In this document: piece by piece, positions 15,113-23,581 of the stretch
How positions within the stretch are numbered: the stretch's first letter is position 1
Layout of the letters: each line of letters opens with the position of its first letter
DNA from: Candidatus Gastranaerophilales bacterium
Lineage (GTDB): Bacteria; Cyanobacteriota; Vampirovibrionia; Gastranaerophilales; Gastranaerophilaceae
Reading direction: 5' to 3'
Assembly: GCA_944322675.1 (NCBI GenBank)
Contig: CALUPO010000007.1
Location: forward strand, 1 to 64,000
DNA length: 64,000 nucleotides
Position numbers and translations under genes: made by a program
The notes under the pieces: generated by a model
What the model saw: only the letters and a program-made list of their open reading frames with translations
Database searches by the model: none
Told to the model about the DNA's origin: nothing

Positions 15113-16039
15113 TTACATATAATTTAAAAGAGAAGGCATTGTTAAACTTGAAGCAGCTTGCATGGAAGCTTGAAGTGCATATTGTTGTGTCATAAGATTA
15201 GATATTGCAGAAACAAGATCAACTTCTGTTAGGTTTGATTTTTGTTCGGATAAAGTTATTTCATTATTTGTAAAATTTGAACTTTGAATATCAATTAATT
15301 GAGCCTGAGTGCCCAAAAAAGTGCGTGCTTCTGTGGCTTGATTTGCACTTGTTTCAAATTCATCAATTAACTCCCGCACCATGTCGATATTTGGAGGGTC
15401 TTCTTCAAGGTAAGCAACAAACTTTCCAAGCGTTCCCAAAGCACCTTCACCTGTGTTTTGAGTTGCATCATAACTTCCAAAAATTTCTTCGCCGTCTACA
15501 TTTACTGTAACTTGTGTGGTATCTGAAATTTTTATCTCTCTTTTATGATCTCCTGTGTTTGTTCCTTGATAATTTATATTGCCTGCATCATCTTCAAAGT
15601 AGGTTAACGTTTGAGTGTTTAATCCTGAAAATATATAGTTGCCATTATACTTAGTATTTGCAAAATTTTTAACAGTTTGAAGAAGCTCCTTTACCTCATT
15701 TTTTATAGCAGTTAAGCTTTCTTCATTATTAGTTTCACTTGATGCAAGTATGGCTAAATCCTTTCCGCGAAGAAGTTTATCGCCAAGTTCCGCAAGCACG
15801 CTTTCAGATGTGTCAATTTCACCCTGTGCTGTTGATATATTACGCTGATAAGTTACAATATCAGCTAATTCTCGATTTAAGTTTAATATTTTACCGGTAT
15901 TTAAACTGTCATCTGAAGGTTTGCTCACTTTATACCCGCTCATCAACTGGTTTTGAAGCTCAAGATACTTATTTTGTGCCGTATTTAAACGGTTTAAAAC
16001 ATTATTATTTTGACCTATGTTTGTAACCCTGCTTAACAT
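15113..16039 (-). CDS. flgL: Flagellar hook-associated protein 3, FlgL
   Basis: 308 residues from the ATG at 16039 (AAGGG upstream). The 16063 start of the longer frame overlaps flgK and has no SD. Flagellin-like termini are present: MLSRVTNIGQNNNVLNRLNT with SGYKVSKPSDD at the N terminus, and SNLTEVDLVSAISNLMTQQY then ALQASMQAASSL at the C terminus. These form the coiled-coil packing domain, with a variable middle. FlgL joins hook (via FlgK) to filament. It is the last gene of the flgM-flgN-flgK-flgL run, 13 bp after flgK. Confidence 0.92.
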   Translation of the reverse strand: MLSRVTNIGQNNNVLNRLNTAQNKYLELQNQLMSGYKVSKPSDDSLNTGKILNLNRELADIVTYQRNISTAQGEIDTSESVLAELGDKLLRGKDLAILASSETNNEESLTAIKNEVKELLQTVKNFANTKYNGNYIFSGLNTQTLTYFEDDAGNINYQGTNTGDHKREIKISDTTQVTVNVDGEEIFGSYDATQNTGEGALGTLGKFVAYLEEDPPNIDMVRELIDEFETSANQATEARTFLGTQAQLIDIQSSNFTNNEITLSEQKSNLTEVDLVSAISNLMTQQYALQASMQAASSLTMPSLLNYM

Positions 16040-16052
16040 AATATAACCCTTC

Positions 16053-17594
16053 TTAATTACCAAGATTAACCAGAGTCATCATAAGCTCCGAGGTCACATT
16101 AAAAATCCTTGAAGCTGCTTGATAACCCATTTGATATTTTACAAGATCCATCAATTCTTCATCCAGATTGACACCTATTTTATTTTGACGCTCAACTTCC
16201 ACTACATTTTTGGTGCTTTGACTCACTTCATAATTTGACTTTATTGCGGAAGTTTGTGTTCCAATATCCGAAACTATTGATGTTAAAAATTTATCAACAC
16301 TTGTATTATTTAAATCAGCATTATTTGTGTCACGTGCTTCAATCATAAGCTTTATATTGTCACTATTACCAACTTCAAACTCATCATAATTTGTTATATC
16401 CACCCGTGAAGCTGCAATTTCATAAGGATTAGAAAGTATTACATCATTAATTTTTATATTGGAAGCATCAATAGGATTGCCATCACTTGAAACAAACAAA
16501 TCTTGAGTCGATTGAGAAAGTTTTAATTCGCCGGTTGTATTATCAACTTCTATTTTCATAGCCTGTGTATTGCCATCTTGATATTTTTGTATTGCATTCA
16601 ATTCATTTGCAAACCCGCTTGCAAGTTGATTTAATTGTGACATAACATTTGAATATGATAGTGTATTTTGTTCACTTGACCCCATAATAAGATATGCACC
16701 TATTTGTCCGCCATTTATTTTTTCATTTACATTGCTAAACTTAATATTTCCCTGTTCATCAAGAATGTTTATAACAGCGGGTGTATTTTCATCACCTACC
16801 ACAGCATCAAGTGTAGCTTCAAGCCTTGCACCTTTGACAAGACGTATATCATTCATATAAAGATTAACTGTTCCATTTGTATTTTCAGTAACCTGAACAG
16901 GAATTTGGCTTGAAATTTCATCAAGCAAACGACTTCTCTCATCCCGAAGTGATTGCGAACCGTTGCCTTTTGCTTCAGCTATTATTATTTTATAATTTAA
17001 ATCCGCAAGTGATTGTAATTTTTCATTAACTTCATCAACACTAACACCCACCATTGATGTATCAAGGCTTCCGGGTTCATTTATATCACCTACAAGTTCC
17101 ACTCGTTTTTCATTGAGACTTGAATATAATTTATTAAAAACATTCCCGACATTTTGTGCTTGTGTTGCAAAATTTGTTCGATAGACACTATTTGAAGGAT
17201 CCGAAGCCAGGCTTTGTGCCGCATCATAAAACTTTTCTAAAGCACTTTTTAAACCACCGTCTTCATATTCATTCATTATACTTTCTATATTACTTGCGTA
17301 TTCATATAGTGATTGATTAAGATTATATTCTGTATTTTCACTTCTAAAATTCCTATCCATATATATATCACGGTATGTCGATATTTTAGCTATTGTAACT
17401 CCATTACCTATATAATTGCTCTTTCCCGCTGAATTGGCAATGGCACTATAACCCTTTAAATTTTCAAGTTCCACACGTTGTTTGGAATAGCCTTCTGTAT
17501 TCATATTTGCTATATTATTCGACACAACATTTATAGCAGCCTGGTTTACATTTAATGCTCCTAAAGCTATATTCATACTTGCAGATAATGACAT
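16053..17594 (-). CDS. flgK: Flagellar hook-associated protein 1, FlgK
   Basis: A 513-residue rod-hook family protein. The N-terminal ALNVNQAAINVVSNNIANMN then TEGYSKQRVEL is the signature of rod/hook/FlgK proteins, and the C terminus VNLDEELMDLVKYQMGYQAA is the conserved closing helix. FlgK forms the first hook-filament junction ring and is exported by the flagellar type III apparatus. It follows the FlgN-like chaperone gene by 12 bp, the standard arrangement, since FlgN escorts FlgK and FlgL. Confidence 0.94.
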   Translation of the reverse strand: MSLSASMNIALGALNVNQAAINVVSNNIANMNTEGYSKQRVELENLKGYSAIANSAGKSNYIGNGVTIAKISTYRDIYMDRNFRSENTEYNLNQSLYEYASNIESIMNEYEDGGLKSALEKFYDAAQSLASDPSNSVYRTNFATQAQNVGNVFNKLYSSLNEKRVELVGDINEPGSLDTSMVGVSVDEVNEKLQSLADLNYKIIIAEAKGNGSQSLRDERSRLLDEISSQIPVQVTENTNGTVNLYMNDIRLVKGARLEATLDAVVGDENTPAVINILDEQGNIKFSNVNEKINGGQIGAYLIMGSSEQNTLSYSNVMSQLNQLASGFANELNAIQKYQDGNTQAMKIEVDNTTGELKLSQSTQDLFVSSDGNPIDASNIKINDVILSNPYEIAASRVDITNYDEFEVGNSDNIKLMIEARDTNNADLNNTSVDKFLTSIVSDIGTQTSAIKSNYEVSQSTKNVVEVERQNKIGVNLDEELMDLVKYQMGYQAASRIFNVTSELMMTLVNLGN

Positions 17595-17606
17595 TATTTT
17601 TTTCCT

Positions 17607-18110
17607 TTATCCTTCTTCAATTATTGATGAGAATTCCATTCCCAAATTATCAAGCCTCTGTCCTGATTTGTTATATTCAGCCGTTGTGACAAATGCATTG
17701 TTAGTTATTATTTTTATTGTGTTATCTATTATTTCACTTGTTTTAGATATTAAAGCACGGTTTATTTTGTCAAGTTCTTCTATTTCTCCAATTAAAATTT
17801 TTATATTTTCCTTCATTTCAAAAAGCTTTTCACAATTATAATTATTTGCTTTTGCATATTTTATAACTTCACTTAAACTTGTATTTTCTTTATTTATTCC
17901 TAAAGCCTCACACAATATAAGTCTTTCTTTTTCGCAGCTATTTACCTCATTTGCCAGAACTATAATTTGATTATCCGCTTTTTCAAGCAAAGTTAAATCC
18001 CCCGCAATAAGTATATTGCGTTTTTCATTATATAAATTTTTAATATTTTCATATAATTTTATTTGTTTTTCAACAATATTTTCTATTTTATTTAAATTTT
18101 CTTCTACCAT
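17607..18110 (-). CDS. flgN: FlgN-like flagellar export chaperone
   Basis: A 167-residue, almost entirely helical protein with long heptad-like stretches (NKIENIVEKQIKLYENIKNL, KADNQIIVLANEVNSCEKER). It matches the FlgN family in size, charge and position immediately upstream of flgK. FlgN keeps FlgK and FlgL unfolded and delivers them to the export gate (FlhA, also in this window). Sequence similarity in this family is weak, so genomic position carries much of the weight. Confidence 0.75.
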   Translation of the reverse strand: MVEENLNKIENIVEKQIKLYENIKNLYNEKRNILIAGDLTLLEKADNQIIVLANEVNSCEKERLILCEALGINKENTSLSEVIKYAKANNYNCEKLFEMKENIKILIGEIEELDKINRALISKTSEIIDNTIKIITNNAFVTTAEYNKSGQRLDNLGMEFSSIIEEG

Positions 18111-18131
18111 AGCCTCCTCATTTAAATATTT

Positions 18132-18419
18132 TTAAGCAAGATAATCTGCAATAACACTTCTTCCATAAACCATTCCATATTTTATATCATCATCAGTTAT
18201 ATTTTCATTCATTAAAGTTGCATAACTTTTAACTTCTTCTTTATTGATTTTTGAAACTAAGTTGTTATCATCAAATGTATTTTCAATTTCATTTGTTTGA
18301 TTTACATTGTCATTTTGTTTATTCTTGTTTATATTATCAAATGCATTCTTTGCATTTAAATATTGTAAAATATTAACTCCCTGTTTGCTTGATATTGATT
18401 CAATAGACATTTTATACAT
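18132..18419 (-). CDS. FlgM-like anti-sigma factor candidate
   Basis: A 95-residue, polar, Asn/Lys-rich protein, probably disordered in its first half. The C terminus reads SYATLMNENITDDDIKYGMV then YGRSVIADYLA. It is small, lies just upstream of flgN, and has a C-terminal helix pair that would suit sigma-28 binding, all as in FlgM. No clear FlgM sequence signature is visible. Two starts are possible: the ATG at 18419, 3 bp after AAGGG, or the ATG at 18410 with more normal spacing. Confidence 0.5.
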   Translation of the reverse strand: MYKMSIESISSKQGVNILQYLNAKNAFDNINKNKQNDNVNQTNEIENTFDDNNLVSKINKEEVKSYATLMNENITDDDIKYGMVYGRSVIADYLA

Positions 18420-18760
18420 TTTCCCTTTTCTTAATAAAAACTATAAATTTATATATTAAACCCATTTTCTTTATAAAACTAAAAATCATTGAAAAAAAAA
18501 TAAAAAAATAGATTTATTCTTTTTTCTTATTTTTACCAATTAACTTCATATATAAAAACCTCCTCATTTTAATAACATAAAGTCATTAAGTGTAGCATCA
18601 TTATGCTTAAAAAACTCAAATATTTCTTTTTTTATTATAACACTAATTCATATTGCATCCAATAAGTCTTTTAATGGAACATATAAAAATAAATATTTTT
18701 TATTAAACTTTTTAAAGAATACAATAACTTAAAACAAAAACTAATCAAGAAAAAAAATAT
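18420..18760. other. 340-bp AT-rich intergenic region upstream of flgM
   Basis: Holds an 11-codon ORF with a perfect SD (see 18514-18549) and long A/T runs. No clear sigma-28 promoter was found. The region must carry the promoter of the flgM-flgL run. Confidence 0.5.
18514..18549 (-). CDS. Possible 11-residue peptide ORF with strong SD
   Basis: Minus-strand ATG at 18547-18549 is preceded by GAGGAGG with a 9-bp spacer. The ORF reads MKLIGKNKKKE and stops at TAA. It is one of the best SD sequences in the window but serves a very short basic peptide 95 bp upstream of flgM. It could be a leader peptide, a remnant of a longer gene, or chance. Confidence 0.3.
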   Translation of the reverse strand: MKLIGKNKKKE

Positions 18761-19423
18761 TTACATTTTTGAATATTCTTTATAATTTTCTTTTATATCG
18801 TCATATAAATTTTGAATAACTTCAGCAAGATAAATTTGAAGTTTTTTAATATCATCATTTGATATATCTTTATCAACATAAATTGGGGCTCCAAATTTCA
18901 CAACAGGTTTACAAAACCCTAACGGGAACCTAAACTCATCCCAGGTATTAAACTTAAGAAAGTTTTTTTGTGGTGAATAATAAGCAACAGGCACAATAGG
19001 CACATTTGTTGTTTTGGCTATAGATATAATACCCTTATGAACAATACCTTTAGGTCCGCGGGGACCATCAACGGTTATTGCACCAATTTCACCTTTTTGC
19101 AAACATTCAATCATACCCATTGTTGCTTGAATGGCCTTTTGACTTTTTGAACCACGAATAACTTTTAATCCCATAGTTTCAGTTGCATGAGCTATTATAT
19201 CTCCATCTCGAGAATTAGAAATCATAACATGCACTCTTTCTCTTTGAGGAACAGCATATAAACAACACTGATGAGCATGCCACAATGCAAGAATATAACT
19301 ATTTAAGTTAGGAGCATTAATTGGCCTAAAATCTATTGTATGCGATGAAATTCTAAAAAGTATTGCTACTGCTTTCTTTATTATATTAATACTTATTAAG
19401 TTTTTTAAATTATTAAAAGTCAT
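18761..19423 (-). CDS. Lysophospholipid acyltransferase family protein (DUF374)
   Basis: A 220-residue protein with an N-terminal hydrophobic stretch and the DUF374 signatures LALWHAHQCCLYAVPQ (catalytic-type WH...), ISNSRDGDIIA, IRGSKSQKAI and ITVDGPRGPKGIVHKGIISI. This acyltransferase superfamily branch is often found with lipid A/LPS core genes in diderm bacteria. Here it follows the RfaE2-type nucleotidyltransferase by 75 bp, which supports an envelope glycolipid role. The exact acceptor cannot be read from sequence. Confidence 0.85.
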   Translation of the reverse strand: MTFNNLKNLISINIIKKAVAILFRISSHTIDFRPINAPNLNSYILALWHAHQCCLYAVPQRERVHVMISNSRDGDIIAHATETMGLKVIRGSKSQKAIQATMGMIECLQKGEIGAITVDGPRGPKGIVHKGIISIAKTTNVPIVPVAYYSPQKNFLKFNTWDEFRFPLGFCKPVVKFGAPIYVDKDISNDDIKKLQIYLAEVIQNLYDDIKENYKEYSKM

Positions 19424-19498
19424 ATTTTAAATTCTAACATAAAATATAAAAAAATATAAATATTTATTAAAATAATAAATTTACAAATTAATTTTTCA

Positions 19499-19966
19499 TT
19501 AATTTTTCATCTTCTCAATAATACTAGATGTTGATTTTCCTTCAACAAAATTAACAAACTCAATTTGAACCCCGAGTTTTAAAAGTTGTTTAGCTTCAGG
19601 TAAATTTTCAAGGTTATAATCTGCACCTTTTATATAAACATCCGGTATTATTTGTTTTAGTAAATCAACAGGTGATAGCTTATCAAAAATCACAACATAA
19701 TCCACACAACTTAAAGCACATAAAACCTGTGCACGGTCAAATTGGGAATTTAAAGGTCTTGTTTCTCCTTTTAACATTTTAACCGATTTATCCGAATTTA
19801 ATCCTATAATAAGAATATCACCAAATTTTTTAGCCTCTTGTAAGTATTTTACATGTCCGGAATGTAAAATATCAAAACAACCGTTTGTGAAAGCTACTTT
19901 AATATTATTATTTTGTAAGTTTTTAACAACATCGATTAAAACTTTTTGACTTAACAATTGTCCCAT
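19499..19966 (-). CDS. rfaE2: D-glycero-beta-D-manno-heptose 1-phosphate adenylyltransferase (RfaE2/HldE C-terminal type)
   Basis: 155 residues from the ATG at 19966, which has AAAGGAT upstream. The 19990 start would overlap yihY. Nucleotidyltransferase motifs are present: FTNGCFDILHSGHVKYLQEA (HxGH type), IIGLNSDKSVKMLKG, RPLNSQFDRAQVL and GADYNLENLPEA. This layout is typical of stand-alone RfaE domain II, which makes ADP-heptose for LPS core. A glycerol-3-phosphate cytidylyltransferase is the main alternative, but GADY and the KSTSSII ending favour RfaE2. The kinase half is not in the window. Confidence 0.85.
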   Translation of the reverse strand: MGQLLSQKVLIDVVKNLQNNNIKVAFTNGCFDILHSGHVKYLQEAKKFGDILIIGLNSDKSVKMLKGETRPLNSQFDRAQVLCALSCVDYVVIFDKLSPVDLLKQIIPDVYIKGADYNLENLPEAKQLLKLGVQIEFVNFVEGKSTSSIIEKMKN

Positions 19967-19976
19967 AAAAATCCTT

Positions 19977-20819
19977 TCATTTTTTCTCACAAGTTAGTTC
20001 GTTTAAGATTTGCGAATTTATTTCACCACCTATTAAAATGAGCAACGACGTGTAATACAACCAGACCATAAGCATAGCAAAAGCACCAATTGTGCCATAA
20101 ACCCAGTTGTAAGTGTTTAAGTTACTAACATAAAGTGAAAAAAGCCATGAACCTAAAAGCCAGAAAATACAAAAAAATAAAGTGCCAAATAACGAACTTA
20201 TATAACGTGCTTTTGACATTTCCTTAATATCAGGAAGAAAATAATAATTCATATATGCTACAACAAATAAAGCTAAAAAAGAAACCGGCCATCTGAATAT
20301 CAAAATCATATTAATTAATTCTGATGGTAAATGGATAAAATTTATTAACATTTCTAAAATAATTTTCCCAAAAATAATTAAGTTAATACTTAAAAACAAA
20401 ACAAGTCCATTTGCAAAAACAATTAAAACAGACAACAAACGTGTATAAAGAAGATTCCTTGTTTCAACAATACCATAAGCCCTATTTAGACCTTTTATTA
20501 TAACAAAAATAGCATTTGAAGCCAAAAATAAAGTAATACAAAAGCCAAAAACAGCAACAAGTTTACCTTGTGAAAATATCATTATTTCATCAAGAACAGA
20601 ATTTATTAAATTTGATATTTGAGGTGGTGCAATTATATCCAAAAAAATTAGAACTTTATTTATAAAAGCCTTTTTTCCCATCCAGGCAAAGAATGACATA
20701 AGAAGAAGTAAAAAAGGAAAAATACCAAGAACGAACATAAAAGCCATTTCAGCAGCCATACCGGGGAAATCATCATCAATAATTCTTGATATTATATTTT
20801 TTGAATATTTTTTAATCAT
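19977..20819 (-). CDS. YihY/BrkB family inner membrane protein
   Basis: 280 residues with about six membrane spans. Conserved YihY blocks are DDFPGMAAEMAFMFVLGIFP, LNRAYGIVETRNLLYTRLLS and TYNWVYGTIGAFAMLMVWLY then YTSLLILIGGEINSQI. YihY proteins (formerly misnamed RNase BN) are of uncertain function, possibly envelope biogenesis or transport. I chose the ATG at 20819, which overlaps the end of nrnA by a few bases (ATGATTAA). A longer frame begins at 20846. The gene is coupled to nrnA upstream and to rfaE2 downstream (10 bp). Confidence 0.88.
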   Translation of the reverse strand: MIKKYSKNIISRIIDDDFPGMAAEMAFMFVLGIFPFLLLLMSFFAWMGKKAFINKVLIFLDIIAPPQISNLINSVLDEIMIFSQGKLVAVFGFCITLFLASNAIFVIIKGLNRAYGIVETRNLLYTRLLSVLIVFANGLVLFLSINLIIFGKIILEMLINFIHLPSELINMILIFRWPVSFLALFVVAYMNYYFLPDIKEMSKARYISSLFGTLFFCIFWLLGSWLFSLYVSNLNTYNWVYGTIGAFAMLMVWLYYTSLLILIGGEINSQILNELTCEKK

Positions 20820-21801
20820 TTTTAATAACCCGGCTAAGTTCACCAAGAACTAAATCAATAGCTATATTTATAGGTTTTTGTATAACAAGACCCGCAGCAA
20901 ATTTATGCCCGCCTCCTCCAAAATGAGAAGCAAAATTTGCGACATCAAATGTTTTACTTCTTAATGATACTTTGGTTGTGTGATTAATATTTTCCTTAAA
21001 TAATAAAGCAACCTCACAAGCTTCGATTTGTCTTAGTGTTTCAACAATTCTATCTGTGTGTTCACTTTTTGCATTATACTTTTTCAGATCATTTAAAGTT
21101 ATAGAAGCATAAACAATTTTATCACGTAATAAAAATTTTGCATTTAATATAGCATTAGCTGTCAAAAGCAAAGCTTTTTTTTCTTTTGTCATAAAACATT
21201 TTTGGCATAAATCAGAATGACTTATACCATAATCAAGAAGTGCTGAAGCTTTTTTAAGCACATTTTGATTGGTATTATCATATCTAAAACCGCCGGTATC
21301 GGTAAGAATGCCTGTGTATAAACAGGCTGCAATATCTTTTGTAAGTTTAATTTGTAAATAACTTAAAATATCATAAACAACCTCTGAAGCTGAAGAAGCA
21401 TCAGGATTTACTATATTAATTTGTCCATAACAGCCATTTGATTTATGGTGATCAATATTTATTTTTAAAGGAATTTTTTTAAAAATAAAATAACCTTTTC
21501 CCATACGTTCAACAGTTGCAACATCCAAAGATATTACAACATCAAAATTTTTATTAATTGATGTTTCATTATCTATTTTATTAAAACAATCTACACAAGG
21601 TAAAAATTCATAAACTTTAGGAATTTTATCAGGAACAAATAAAGTTACATTTTTTTTATAATATTCCTTAATAATCATATATAAAGCAAGTGACGAACCA
21701 ATCGTATCACCATCAGGCGATATATGTGTGAATATGGCTATATTATTTGATTCTTTTATTATTTTATCAAATTTTTGTACTTGTTCTAAATTAAAATTCA
21801 T
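20812..21801 (-). CDS. nrnA: DHH/DHHA1 phosphoesterase, NrnA-type oligoribonuclease/pAp phosphatase
   Basis: A 329-residue enzyme. DHH-domain motifs are IFTHISPDGDTIGSSLAL (HxxPDxDxxGS), LDVATVERMG, INIDHHKSN and YTGILTDTGGFRYDNT. The DHHA1 domain ends in the substrate-binding loop FASHFGGGGHKFAAG. NrnA degrades nano-RNAs and dephosphorylates pAp using Mn2+. It heads a run with yihY, rfaE2 and the DUF374 gene. A promoter (TTGTAA-16-TAAAAT on the minus strand) places the transcript start almost at the ATG, so the mRNA may be nearly leaderless. Confidence 0.88.
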   Translation of the reverse strand: MNFNLEQVQKFDKIIKESNNIAIFTHISPDGDTIGSSLALYMIIKEYYKKNVTLFVPDKIPKVYEFLPCVDCFNKIDNETSINKNFDVVISLDVATVERMGKGYFIFKKIPLKINIDHHKSNGCYGQINIVNPDASSASEVVYDILSYLQIKLTKDIAACLYTGILTDTGGFRYDNTNQNVLKKASALLDYGISHSDLCQKCFMTKEKKALLLTANAILNAKFLLRDKIVYASITLNDLKKYNAKSEHTDRIVETLRQIEACEVALLFKENINHTTKVSLRSKTFDVANFASHFGGGGHKFAAGLVIQKPINIAIDLVLGELSRVIKND

Positions 21802-21810
21802 ATGTATATA

Positions 21811-21838
21811 ATTTTATCACAAATATACTAAATTACAA
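21811..21838 (-). promoter_or_regulatory. Candidate promoter of nrnA
   Basis: Minus strand TTGTAA (21838-21833), 16 bp, TAAAAT (21816-21811) preceded by TGA (extended -10). The -10 ends only 9 bp before the ATG of nrnA. Confidence 0.6.
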
Positions 21839-21848
21839 TAAATGGAAT

Positions 21849-21927
21849 AAAAAAAAGGTTATTTTAAAAATACTTTTAAAATAACCTAAAGTATGAAAAT
21901 ATCCATAACTAAAAATTCAAAATCATA
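21849..21927 (-). ncRNA. Candidate small RNA of about 78 nt
   Basis: A near-consensus minus-strand promoter (21961-21933) predicts a start near 21927. The transcript would end at a strong intrinsic terminator: stem AGGTTATTTTAAAA / TTTTAAAATAACCT (21887-21874 with 21869-21856, 4-nt loop) followed by eight T (21856-21849). nrnA has its own promoter further on, so this looks like an independent unit rather than just a leader. No good ORF lies inside. Confidence 0.5.
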
Positions 21928-21932
21928 AGTTT

Positions 21933-21961
21933 ATTTTAAATCATTTTTATTTTTTTGTCAA
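21933..21961 (-). promoter_or_regulatory. Strong sigma-70 promoter of the candidate small RNA
   Basis: Minus strand TTGACA (21961-21956), exactly 17 bp, TAAAAT (21938-21933). Confidence 0.7.
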
Positions 21962-22062
21962 CATTTTTAGTACCATTAAAATACATCTAATATGCTATAT
22001 TTATTATTTTAAAATCACATTAATGTATAAATGAATAGATCAATTTAATTTTGGTATACGCT

Positions 22063-22389
22063 ATGAAAAAGTCATTAACATCCAACGGCAATGGTTGGGA
22101 GCTTCATGTACCCAAACCTGTATTAAAACTTTTAAATATAAATCCTCTTGAAACAAAAATGTTATTTGAGATAAAAAGTAAAGTTTTGTATATAACAAAA
22201 CTTAATATTGATGATAATTATAAAAAATATGAAAATGCACTAATCAAAAAATTCACAAAACGCGGCGGAGGATATTCTCTTTTTATGTCAATTGTCCTGC
22301 TTGAATTAATTGATGTAAACCCTGAAAAAGATTTAGTTGAAATTGAAGTTGATGATAAAACGCTTAAAGTTAAAAAGGCTATTATTTAG
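22063..22389 (+). CDS. AbrB/MazE-like small DNA-binding protein candidate
   Basis: 108 residues from the ATG at 22063 (an upstream TTG start adds four codons). Each half resembles a swapped-hairpin AbrB motif. The first is TSNGNGWELHVPKPVLKLLN then INPLETKMLFEIKSKVLYIT. The second is a similar but weaker copy, KRGGGYSLFMSIVLLELIDV then NPEKDLVEIEVDDKTLKVKK. Two such hairpins per chain would mimic the usual dimer. Proteins of this fold act as transition-state regulators or antitoxins. No toxin is adjacent. It precedes minC by 116 bp on the same strand, so a role in regulating the min genes is possible but not shown. Confidence 0.55.
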   Translation: MKKSLTSNGNGWELHVPKPVLKLLNINPLETKMLFEIKSKVLYITKLNIDDNYKKYENALIKKFTKRGGGYSLFMSIVLLELIDVNPEKDLVEIEVDDKTLKVKKAII

Positions 22390-22505
22390 AAAAATTATTT
22401 ATATTAAAAAAAATTAATATAATTAAATTTTTTATTGTAAAATAAAGTGTTTTAAGATATTCTAAATATTGAAGACTTTAATAAAATTCGGGGAATGAGC
22501 AGGGT

Positions 22506-23336
22506 ATGTTAAATAATAAAATAGACATTAGTTCGAAAAATGAAAATGAAGATAAAAACGAACTTGATTTGGATTTATGTGATGTTAATTCAGCAAATTC
22601 AATTATTGCACATGTTTGTTCTATGTTGGAAAAAGAGGAAAATAAATTTAAACGTGTTAATTTAATATTGCCGGATATTGATTTAAATATTAATCAAATT
22701 GAAAGTATCCGATTAATAATTGAATCAAATAATTGTATATTAAACAGGATTAATACATCTTCCACAAAAACAAAAGAAGCGTTAGATAATATAGGCATCA
22801 TAACTACCGGTAAAGAAAATGACACTTATAACATGATGATATCAATGTTATCAGGTGATACAAATGAAAATAATGATGAATCTTATGAAGATAGTGCTAT
22901 AAAAAAACTTGAAGAAATGTTAAATGAACAAGATAGTGAACAAGACAAAAAAGCACGTCAAGTTATTACAAAAGAAGATTTAGAAATTTTAAATATGCCA
23001 ACAAAATATGTAAAACAAACACTTCGTTCAGGACAGTATTTAAGTTTTGACGGAAATGTTTTTATTATGGGTGATTGTAATGCAGGAAGCGAAGTGCAAG
23101 CTGCAGGAGATATAACAGTTTGGGGCAAGCTTCTAGGTGTTTGTCATGCCGGTAAAAATGGCAATAAAAAAGCACGTATTCGTGCTTTAAATTTAAATCC
23201 CATTCAAATAAGAATAGCTAATTTATATACTCGTAAACCTGATGGGGCAAATATTAATTTAAAGGAAAAAAGAAATATAATCTGTGTTGAAGAAGCTATG
23301 GTTATTGATGATGAAATTAATATTGTGAGATATTGA
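22506..23336 (+). CDS. minC: Septum site-determining protein MinC
   Basis: 276 residues. The C-terminal beta-helix domain is clear: QTLRSGQYLSFDGNVFIMGD then CNAGSEVQAAGDITVWGKLL and GVCHAGKNGNKKARI. It binds MinD and FtsZ. The N-terminal domain (about residues 25-115) has the expected length but little recognisable sequence. An acidic, Glu/Asp-rich linker (about 118-150) joins them. MinC blocks FtsZ polymerisation away from midcell. It is followed by minD and minE in the usual order, with 245 bp and a separate candidate promoter between minC and minD. Confidence 0.93.
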   Translation: MLNNKIDISSKNENEDKNELDLDLCDVNSANSIIAHVCSMLEKEENKFKRVNLILPDIDLNINQIESIRLIIESNNCILNRINTSSTKTKEALDNIGIITTGKENDTYNMMISMLSGDTNENNDESYEDSAIKKLEEMLNEQDSEQDKKARQVITKEDLEILNMPTKYVKQTLRSGQYLSFDGNVFIMGDCNAGSEVQAAGDITVWGKLLGVCHAGKNGNKKARIRALNLNPIQIRIANLYTRKPDGANINLKEKRNIICVEEAMVIDDEINIVRY

Positions 23337-23388
23337 TCATAAAATACAAATTGAATTTCAACTTAGTATAATAATATTAATATCTTTT

Positions 23389-23418
23389 TTGACAAAAAAT
23401 AATTTTACTTTGTATTTA
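23389..23418 (+). promoter_or_regulatory. Candidate promoter of minD-minE
   Basis: TTGACA (23389-23394), 18 bp, TATTTA (23413-23418) with TG directly before. The resulting leader of about 155 nt contains complementary segments AACAACCT (23487-23494) and AGGTTGTT (23541-23548) and a repeated AATAAAAAAGAAGG. Confidence 0.5.
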
Positions 23419-23581
23419 TTATATTTATAAGTAAAGTTAAGTATTTGAGAAGTTAATATAAAAATAAAAAAGAAGGATTAAGTTTAAACAACCTCACCCC
23501 AATATTTTTACAAATAATAACAAGAAAAAAATAAAAAAGAAGGTTGTTGAATAAAATCCATTAGATAAAAAGGGGAAAAAA

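Noticed and set aside
21886-21926. Leader peptide ORFs in the candidate small RNA (MILNF and MDIFIL)
   Set aside because: The first would begin at the predicted transcript start and neither has an SD, so translation is unlikely.
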